NCBI GenBank assembly: GCA_900755685.1 | Contig: CAAEHI010000062.1 | Location: forward strand, 1 to 20,524 | DNA from: an uncultured Collinsella sp. | GTDB taxonomy: Bacteria > Actinomycetota > Coriobacteriia > Coriobacteriales > Coriobacteriaceae | Length of the DNA stretch: 20,524 bases | Reading direction: 5' to 3' | In this document: positions 15,997-20,524 of the stretch, piece by piece | How the letters are laid out: the number at the start of each line of letters is the position of its first letter | Position numbering within the stretch: position 1 is the first letter of the stretch | Notes under the pieces: generated by a model | Seen by the model: only the letters and a program-made list of their open reading frames with translations | What the model was told of the DNA's origin: nothing | Database searches by the model: none | Program-made: the position numbers and the translations under genes

Positions 15997-16035
15997 AAAA
16001 AAATCGCCCCGTTCTCGGTTGAGGACGGGGCGATT
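15997..16035 (-). terminator. Intrinsic terminator of pepT
   Basis: AATCGCCCCGTTCTC (16002-16016) pairs with GAGGACGGGGCGATT (16021-16035) with a single wobble and a GGTT loop. Read on the minus strand, a run of seven T (15997-16003) follows, making a classic terminator 26 nt past the pepT stop. On the plus strand CGTCTTTT follows, so it may work both ways. Confidence 0.92.
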
Positions 16036-16061
16036 CGTCTTTTGGACTTGTGCAGCCAGGC

Positions 16062-17309
16062 TTATGCAAAGCGGGCGATGAGCTCCTGGAGCACGTCGGT
16101 CATCTTGACGAGCGAACTGACCGGGACGAACTCGTTGACGCCGTGGTAGCAATAGCCGCCGGTGGAAAGGTTGGGGCAGGGCAGACCGCGGAACGACAGC
16201 TGTGCACCGTCGGTGCCGCCGCGAATCGGCAGCACTTGGGGTTCAACGCCGCAGGCAAGGTAGGCTTCCTTGGCAACATCAATAAGCTCGGGATAGTCAC
16301 GAACGATTTCGGCCATATTTCGATACTGCTGCTTAATCTCGACCGTCACGCGCTCCTCACCCAGACGCTGGTTGAGCATCGAGGCGGCGGCATCAATAAG
16401 GTCGAGTTTCTGCTGGAACTTGGCGGCGTCATGGTCGCGGACGATATAGCGCGCTGTGGCGTGATCGACGGTCGCAGATACACCCTCAAGGTGATAAAAG
16501 CCCTCGTAGCCTTCCGTATACTCCGGGCGCTGCACGTAGGGGAGCAATGCGTTGAAGTCGCAGAACAGATTGCCTGCGTTGACCATACGGCCTTTGGCGT
16601 CGCCCGGGTGGATGGACTGGCCCTCAAAGCGGACGGTCACCTCGGCGGCATTGAAGCACTCCCACTCCAGCTCGCCGATGGGGCCGCCGTCGACCGTGTA
16701 GGCGTACTTGCAGCCAAAGGTATCGATATCCAACAGCTCGGCTCCGTGGCCGATCTCCTCGTCAGGGCAGAAGCAAATGCCGAGTGCGGGATGGGGCAGA
16801 GAAGGGTCCTGAGCGATACGCGCGACAAGCGACATGATCTCGGCGACGCCCGCCTTGTCGTCTGCGCCCAGCAGCGTGGTGCCATCGCTGCAGACCAAGT
16901 CCTCACCCGCGAGGTCATTCAGGGCGGGAAGCTTGGCGGTGCTCATGGCAACGGGCTTACCGTCAACCGCGCCGCAGACCAGGTCGCCGCCTTCGTAGTG
17001 TACGATGTGCGGCTTCACGCCGGCGCCCGGTGCAACTTCGGTGGTGTCGAGATGGGCGATCAGGCCCAGGGCGGGCTTGTCCTCAGCGCCCACACTTGCG
17101 GGGATATGCGCGCAGACATAGGCGTGCTCGGTCACGTGGGCATCTTCCGCACCAAGCTCGCGCAGCTCTTCAGCCAGCACGTTGGCAAGGTCAAACTGAA
17201 CGGCGCTCGAGGGTACCTGGTCGCAGTTTGCATCCTCGGACTGCGTGTTGATCTGGACGTAGCGCAAAAAGCGCTCGAGGACATCGGGGCTCGTGGTGGT
17301 GTTTTCCAT
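16062..17309 (-). CDS. pepT: Peptidase T (tripeptide aminopeptidase, M20 family)
   Basis: PepT removes the N-terminal residue from tripeptides in the cytoplasm using two zinc ions. Metal-site motifs are AHLDT (85-89, His86 and Asp88), GADDKAG (148-154), PDEEIGHG (182-189, general-base Glu and zinc Glu), YTVDGG (204-209) and CYHGVNE (387-393, last zinc His). His234 in SIHPG is the dimerisation-domain substrate His. Length is 415 aa against about 408 usual. I chose the ATG at 17309 because GGAG lies 9 nt upstream and the family begins there; the longer frame to 17405 would cross the proposed promoter and operator. It is the only minus-strand gene, divergent from the metalloregulator. Confidence 0.95.
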   Translation of the reverse strand: MENTTTSPDVLERFLRYVQINTQSEDANCDQVPSSAVQFDLANVLAEELRELGAEDAHVTEHAYVCAHIPASVGAEDKPALGLIAHLDTTEVAPGAGVKPHIVHYEGGDLVCGAVDGKPVAMSTAKLPALNDLAGEDLVCSDGTTLLGADDKAGVAEIMSLVARIAQDPSLPHPALGICFCPDEEIGHGAELLDIDTFGCKYAYTVDGGPIGELEWECFNAAEVTVRFEGQSIHPGDAKGRMVNAGNLFCDFNALLPYVQRPEYTEGYEGFYHLEGVSATVDHATARYIVRDHDAAKFQQKLDLIDAAASMLNQRLGEERVTVEIKQQYRNMAEIVRDYPELIDVAKEAYLACGVEPQVLPIRGGTDGAQLSFRGLPCPNLSTGGYCYHGVNEFVPVSSLVKMTDVLQELIARFA

Positions 17310-17347
17310 AAAGACCGCTCCAATCTTGGTCGTCGTGTGCAACAAGA

Positions 17348-17353
17348 ACTCTA
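17348..17353 (-). promoter_or_regulatory. Candidate pepT -10 box
   Basis: On the minus strand the sequence reads TGCTAGAGT, an extended -10 (TAGAGT). The region where its -35 and spacer would lie is covered by the 18-bp palindrome at 17358-17375. Confidence 0.4.
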
Positions 17354-17357
17354 GCAC

Positions 17358-17375
17358 GGTATGCCACGGCATACC
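17358..17375. promoter_or_regulatory. Perfect 18-bp palindrome, candidate metalloregulator operator
   Basis: GGTATGCC (17358-17365) and GGCATACC (17368-17375) are perfect inverted arms around AC. It lies in the 120-nt gap between pepT and the DtxR-type regulator, placed over the -35 side of both proposed promoters. Length and symmetry suit a dimeric DtxR/MntR-family repressor, but it does not match the known DtxR (TTAGGTTAG) or MntR consensus. Confidence 0.6.
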
Positions 17376-17392
17376 ACGACGCTTGGATGGGG

Positions 17393-17398
17393 TAGAAT
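17393..17398 (+). promoter_or_regulatory. Candidate -10 box of the metalloregulator gene
   Basis: TAGAAT lies about 30 nt before the chosen ATG. A 17-bp spacer would put the -35 at 17370-17375, inside the palindrome; that hexamer is not a good -35, which fits an operator-dominated promoter or a weak one. Confidence 0.45.
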
Positions 17399-17429
17399 CA
17401 GCCATTGAATGCAGAAGGGACGGAAGATC

Positions 17430-17852
17430 ATGGATACGACAAATAGCTCGCGCGAACTACATCTGACGGTGGCGAACGAAGACTACTTGGAGTGCATGGT
17501 TCGCATTGAAAGCGAAGAGGGGGAAACCAACGGCGTGCGATCGGTCGACATCGCGCAGCGCCTTGGCGTCTCCAAGGCATCGGTCAATAAAGCGGTTTCG
17601 GCGCTCAAGGCATCCGAGCTTGTCGAGCAATCGCACTACGGCAAGGTAATCCTGACCGATCGCGGCCGCGAGGTTGGCACGGCTATCTGGTACCGTCATC
17701 GCCTCATCCGTACGTTTTTGGTTCAGGAGCTCGGTGTCGAATTTGAGCGAGCCGATTCCGAGGCCTGCATGATGGAGCATGCGCTATCCGAGGACACGAT
17801 GAGCCGCTGGCTCGCCTATCTCGAAAAGCAGGGAATCAGCGTCGAGGAATAG
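17430..17852 (+). CDS. DtxR/MntR-family metal-dependent transcriptional regulator
   Basis: The 140-aa protein has an N-terminal winged helix with recognition region VDIAQRLGVSKASVNKAVSAL (39-59) and a dimerisation/metal domain. It lacks the C-terminal SH3-like domain, as MntR does. Possible metal ligands: Asp18 and Glu21 in EDYLE match Asp8 and Glu11 of Bacillus subtilis MntR; His90 in WYRHRL matches MntR His77. EACMMEH (111-117) matches the Cys-x-x-Glu-His site of DtxR (EACRWEH) rather than MntR's Glu-x-x-Glu-His. So the metal cannot be safely predicted. I chose the ATG at 17430, preceded by AAGGGACGGAAG; an in-frame ATG at 17409 lies very near the presumed transcript start. Confidence 0.88.
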   Translation: MDTTNSSRELHLTVANEDYLECMVRIESEEGETNGVRSVDIAQRLGVSKASVNKAVSALKASELVEQSHYGKVILTDRGREVGTAIWYRHRLIRTFLVQELGVEFERADSEACMMEHALSEDTMSRWLAYLEKQGISVEE

Positions 17853-17862
17853 CGGGATATAT

Positions 17863-18756
17863 ATGGATACGAGTTATTACAACCGCTTTGGTGCCGAGGA
17901 GCTTGCGCGCCGCTTGTCGAGCGAGACCTTGTTGGCGCAGGGTCCCATGGGCAGTGTTCTGTTGAGTGAGTACGATGCCGCCGACATTCCACCGGCGTTT
18001 TGGAATCTGGCAGAGCCGCAGACCGTTTCTCGTATCCATCGCTTGTATGTCGCCGCCGGCGCGCAGGTGCTCATTACCAACACCTTTCAGGCATCGAGCT
18101 ATGCCCTCAAGCACGACCAGATTGCGCCGTCCGTGGCGGAGGTCAATCGCGGGGCCGTCGACGATGCCCGCCAGGCGCACCCTCAGCTGCTGCTAGGCTC
18201 GATGGGCCCGATCGGTATTGAGTGGTTTGCCGAGGACTCTGCCGAGTATCGTGAAATCCGAGGCATTGCGCGCGAACAGGCGCACGCCTTGCTCAATGCC
18301 GGCGTTGACGGTCTGCTGATCGAGACGGTGACGTCTATCCGTAATTTGCAGCCCATGCTTGCCGGCGCCCGAGATGCCGCCGACGGCATGCCTGTTCTGG
18401 TGAGTTTTGTCGTTGACGATAAAGGCGACCTGTTGGGCGATGGCCTCAACATCGAGGCGGCCGTTTTGTACGCCGAAAAACACGGCGCAAACTCGGTTGG
18501 TGTTAATTGCTGTTCGCTTGCGGCCGCGAACGCGGCGGTGCCCAGGATGGTTGCATCGGCGACTACTCCCGTCACGGTGCGTCCCAACGTAGGCGATCCG
18601 GTCCAGACTCAGGATGGCCCCGTATGGCACGAGAACCCCGAAGCTTTCGCGCGCGCATGCATCGAATGGAGACATGCCGGTGCCGCAATGGTGGGCAGTT
18701 GCTGTGGAACCACGGCAATCACTACGGCCGCGATGGCCGAGGCGCTCGATATATAA
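17863..18756 (+). CDS. Homocysteine S-methyltransferase domain protein
   Basis: The 297-aa protein is one complete S-methyltransferase (Hcy-binding) domain. GPMGSVLL (27-34) matches the DGAMGT start of the family, ITNTF (71-75) is conserved, and the zinc ligands are Cys216 in GVNCCS and Cys280-Cys281 in GSCCGTT. It should move a methyl group to homocysteine to make methionine. It has no pterin- or cobalamin-binding domain, so it is either a donor-specific enzyme (such as S-methylmethionine or betaine type) or the first piece of a split MetH; no partner is in the window. It begins 10 nt after the regulator and ends at a strong terminator, so the two form an operon. The donor cannot be told from sequence. 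Confidence 0.88.
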   Translation: MDTSYYNRFGAEELARRLSSETLLAQGPMGSVLLSEYDAADIPPAFWNLAEPQTVSRIHRLYVAAGAQVLITNTFQASSYALKHDQIAPSVAEVNRGAVDDARQAHPQLLLGSMGPIGIEWFAEDSAEYREIRGIAREQAHALLNAGVDGLLIETVTSIRNLQPMLAGARDAADGMPVLVSFVVDDKGDLLGDGLNIEAAVLYAEKHGANSVGVNCCSLAAANAAVPRMVASATTPVTVRPNVGDPVQTQDGPVWHENPEAFARACIEWRHAGAAMVGSCCGTTAITTAAMAEALDI

Positions 18757-18761
18757 AGGGC

Positions 18762-18791
18762 AAAACCGCTCCATACGGGGCGGTTTTTTTT
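18762..18791 (+). terminator. Intrinsic terminator after the methyltransferase gene
   Basis: AAAACCGCTCC pairs with GGGGCGGTTTT (one wobble) around an ATAC loop, followed by an eight-T run (18784-18791). It starts five nt after the stop codon. Confidence 0.95.
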
Positions 18792-18915
18792 ATTGCTTGC
18801 ATGTCCTCGGCAGCATTTGCCCAAATGGTGAATGCTGGTGCCGGCAGGTTGCCGAGTGCATGTTGCGGGTATACCCCATGCGTACCATGATCCAAACACT
18901 GTGAGGTGTCTGCGC

Positions 18916-20316
18916 GTGTGCGCGATAATTCATTTTGGAACTGACGGTTGGCGCGCTCGCGTCGATGAGGACTTCACTGCCGATAACGTTGCTCGTATCG
19001 CCGATGCCGTCGGCGAGTTGTGGCAAAAGACCAATCCGGGCAAAACAGTATATATAGGGTTCGACACCCGGCCCCTGGCGAGCGAGTTCGCTGAACTTGC
19101 GGCGGGCGTGCTAGCAGCGCACGGGCTGGACGCCGTGCTCGCTTCGCGGCCTGTTCCGACCCCTGCCCTTACGTGGGCGGCGGCTTATGACGGTGAGGCG
19201 TGCGGCGCGCTCATGGTGACGGGGTCCCATCATCCGCAGGGTTATCTGTGCCTCAAGATTCGCATGGGTGACGGCTCAACCGCCAACCAGGATGTCATCG
19301 AAGAGCTCGAAGAGACCATGGCTCCCGAGCCAATGGGGATCGAGGGGCAATATCGCACCGCGGATATCATTCCTGACTATATGCAGGCGGTGGCATCATT
19401 TGTCGATGCCGAAGCCATCCGCGCCGCGCACCTGCGCGTGGTTGTCGATCCCATGGGCGGCGCAGCCCAGGGCTATCTAGCCGACTTGCTGCGCGAGCTT
19501 GGCGTTGAGGCGCACGAGATTCACGCCGGGCAGGTGTCTGACCAAGAAGATATCTGCCCCGACCCCGTTGAACCTTGGGTGGACGCTTGCGAGCGCACGG
19601 TTATCGAGGACGGAGCTTGCGCTGGCCTGGTGACCGACGGCGACGCCGACCGTATCGGCGCGGTTGACGAGCGCGGCAGATATATACATCCGCATCAGAT
19701 CATGGCGCTCGTTTTGGGCGACTTGGTTCAATTTCGTAATTTGGAGGGGCGCGTCGTCGTCAATCTTTCGTGCTCGACGCTCGTGCGTCGCATTGCCGAG
19801 GCGCTTGGCTGCCGCGTGACCGTCAAACCAGTCGGTTTCAAATATATAGCGGCAGAGATGAAGAAGGGCGGCGTCCTCATGGGCGGCGAAGAAGCCGGTG
19901 GTATCGGCATCGCCGCGCATATGCCCGAGCGCGATGGAATCCTCGCCTGTCTGATTCTGTGTGAGCTTATGGCAAAGACGGACGCGCCTTTGGGCGTTCT
20001 GGTCGACCAACTCGAGGACAGTTTTGGTAAGACGAGTTACGGTCGACGCGATTTGCGCCTTGAGGCCGAAGATGCCGAAACGTTGCGAACCCTGCTGCCG
20101 GGCGTAAACCCCAAGTCGATTTGTGGCAAGGTGCCGCAAAACGTTAGTCATATGGATGGCTTGCGTTTGGCATTCGAGGATGACACGTGGCTGCTGGTCC
20201 GTCCTAGCGGGACCGAACCAGTGGTGCGCGTCTACGCCGAGGGGTTCTCGGTGGAAGAACGTGATGAGTTGCTCGATGCTGGCTGTGCTTTAGCTAGGGG
20301 GACGTATCCGCTTTAA
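18916..20316 (+). CDS. Phosphohexomutase (phosphoglucomutase/phosphomannomutase family)
   Basis: Family members interconvert hexose 1- and 6-phosphates through a phosphoserine. Domains in order: FGTDGWRA (7-14); active-site serine Ser104 in VTGSHHP; metal loop DGDADR (241-246); sugar loop GEEAGG (324-329); phosphate loop RPSGTEP (429-435). Length is 466 aa, normal. The FGTDGWRA start favours PGM/PMM over GlmM, which usually reads FGTDGVRG. The serine loop TGSHHP differs from the usual TASHNP. I chose GTG at 18916, 7 nt after GAGGTG (18903-18908); a longer frame back to 18832 adds residues without family character. Substrate is not determinable here. Confidence 0.9.
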   Translation: MCAIIHFGTDGWRARVDEDFTADNVARIADAVGELWQKTNPGKTVYIGFDTRPLASEFAELAAGVLAAHGLDAVLASRPVPTPALTWAAAYDGEACGALMVTGSHHPQGYLCLKIRMGDGSTANQDVIEELEETMAPEPMGIEGQYRTADIIPDYMQAVASFVDAEAIRAAHLRVVVDPMGGAAQGYLADLLRELGVEAHEIHAGQVSDQEDICPDPVEPWVDACERTVIEDGACAGLVTDGDADRIGAVDERGRYIHPHQIMALVLGDLVQFRNLEGRVVVNLSCSTLVRRIAEALGCRVTVKPVGFKYIAAEMKKGGVLMGGEEAGGIGIAAHMPERDGILACLILCELMAKTDAPLGVLVDQLEDSFGKTSYGRRDLRLEAEDAETLRTLLPGVNPKSICGKVPQNVSHMDGLRLAFEDDTWLLVRPSGTEPVVRVYAEGFSVEERDELLDAGCALARGTYPL

Positions 20317-20524
20317 CCATGAGACTGCCTTATATAAAGAGATGCTCGGCGAGCGGTAGGTAACGGCTGGCAAACGTTAGTCGGATTCAAAGATGTGTAG
20401 GAAATGTGTACGCCCAGATTCCCGCCCACGGGGCCCCTCCGGTCTGGCAATATATCTCCTTGCCGCGCGGCCCGGTCGGACCGGATCAGCCGCAAAGCGT
20501 GCACCTTGAGAACCGGATACTGTG
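20317..20524 (+). other. Non-coding tail, possible rRNA operon leader
   Basis: No gene is supported. The stretch has GC-rich hairpins, including CCGGTC-G-GACCGG (20472-20484) and GGGGCCCC near 20418-20425. It ends with CACCTTGAGAACCGGATAC, which resembles the CTTTGAAAACTGGATA-type sequence found in rRNA leaders and 16S-23S spacers of Gram-positive bacteria. If so, a 16S or 23S gene starts just beyond the window. The rRNA itself is not visible. Confidence 0.4.

Larger units (their letters stand above)
15685..16061. other. Non-coding region between the LCP gene and pepT
   Basis: No gene is supported here. It holds the hairpin at the LCP stop, an intrinsic terminator (15761-15796), a third copy of the hairpin repeat grown into a tandem array (15852-15955), a hairpin AGGTTG/CAACCT (15963-15968 and 15977-15982) and the pepT terminator. 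It lies between convergent genes. Confidence 0.75.

Noticed and set aside
16050..17354. A 434-codon plus-strand open frame opposite pepT
   Set aside because: pepT on the minus strand has every zinc motif; the plus frame has none and would read through the pepT promoter region.
18867..18876. GGGTATACCC palindrome before the phosphohexomutase, possibly a second metalloregulator site
   Set aside because: Only 10 bp, and the half-site spacing does not match the 18-bp palindrome at 17358.

Overview
The window is GC-rich and reads as bacterial chromosome. Codon use, GTG/TTG starts, gene order and protein style suggest a Coriobacteriia (Collinsella-like) actinobacterium. That assignment is from recognition only; no database search was possible.

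Layout. Positions 1-672 are non-coding and hold two copies of a hairpin repeat, a terminator-like hairpin and a candidate promoter. Then come prmC (release-factor methyltransferase with an unusual Ala/Glu-rich insert), an AT-richer HigB/HigA-type toxin-antitoxin pair, a TsaC/Sua5 tRNA-modification enzyme, a glycerol kinase and upp. A promoter near 6092-6119 then begins a complete F1Fo ATP synthase operon, atpI-like-B-E-F-H-A-G-D-C (6181-13064), closed by a very strong terminator. murA and a LytR-CpsA-Psr cell-wall ligase follow. Positions 15685-16061 are non-coding, with two hairpins, a third copy of the hairpin repeat expanded into a ~27-28 bp tandem array, and the terminator of the convergent pepT. 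pepT (minus strand) is divergent from a DtxR/MntR-type metalloregulator, which is followed 10 nt later by a homocysteine S-methyltransferase domain protein. After another strong terminator there is a phosphohexomutase. The last ~200 nt are non-coding and may be the leader of an rRNA operon cut off by the window edge.

How the genes fit together. prmC, tsaC and upp serve translation and nucleotide salvage. The ATP synthase block is one transcription unit with tight or overlapping junctions, except for a 124-nt gap before the c-subunit gene. murA and the LCP protein serve the cell envelope. The pepT/regulator/homocysteine methyltransferase cluster joins two zinc-type enzymes to a metal-sensing repressor, with a perfect 18-bp palindrome placed to control both divergent promoters.

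Most of the window is ordinary housekeeping. The least explained signals are the hairpins that keep a GGGGACGTTCTT-like loop while their stems differ, the 18-bp palindrome, and the large PrmC insertion.
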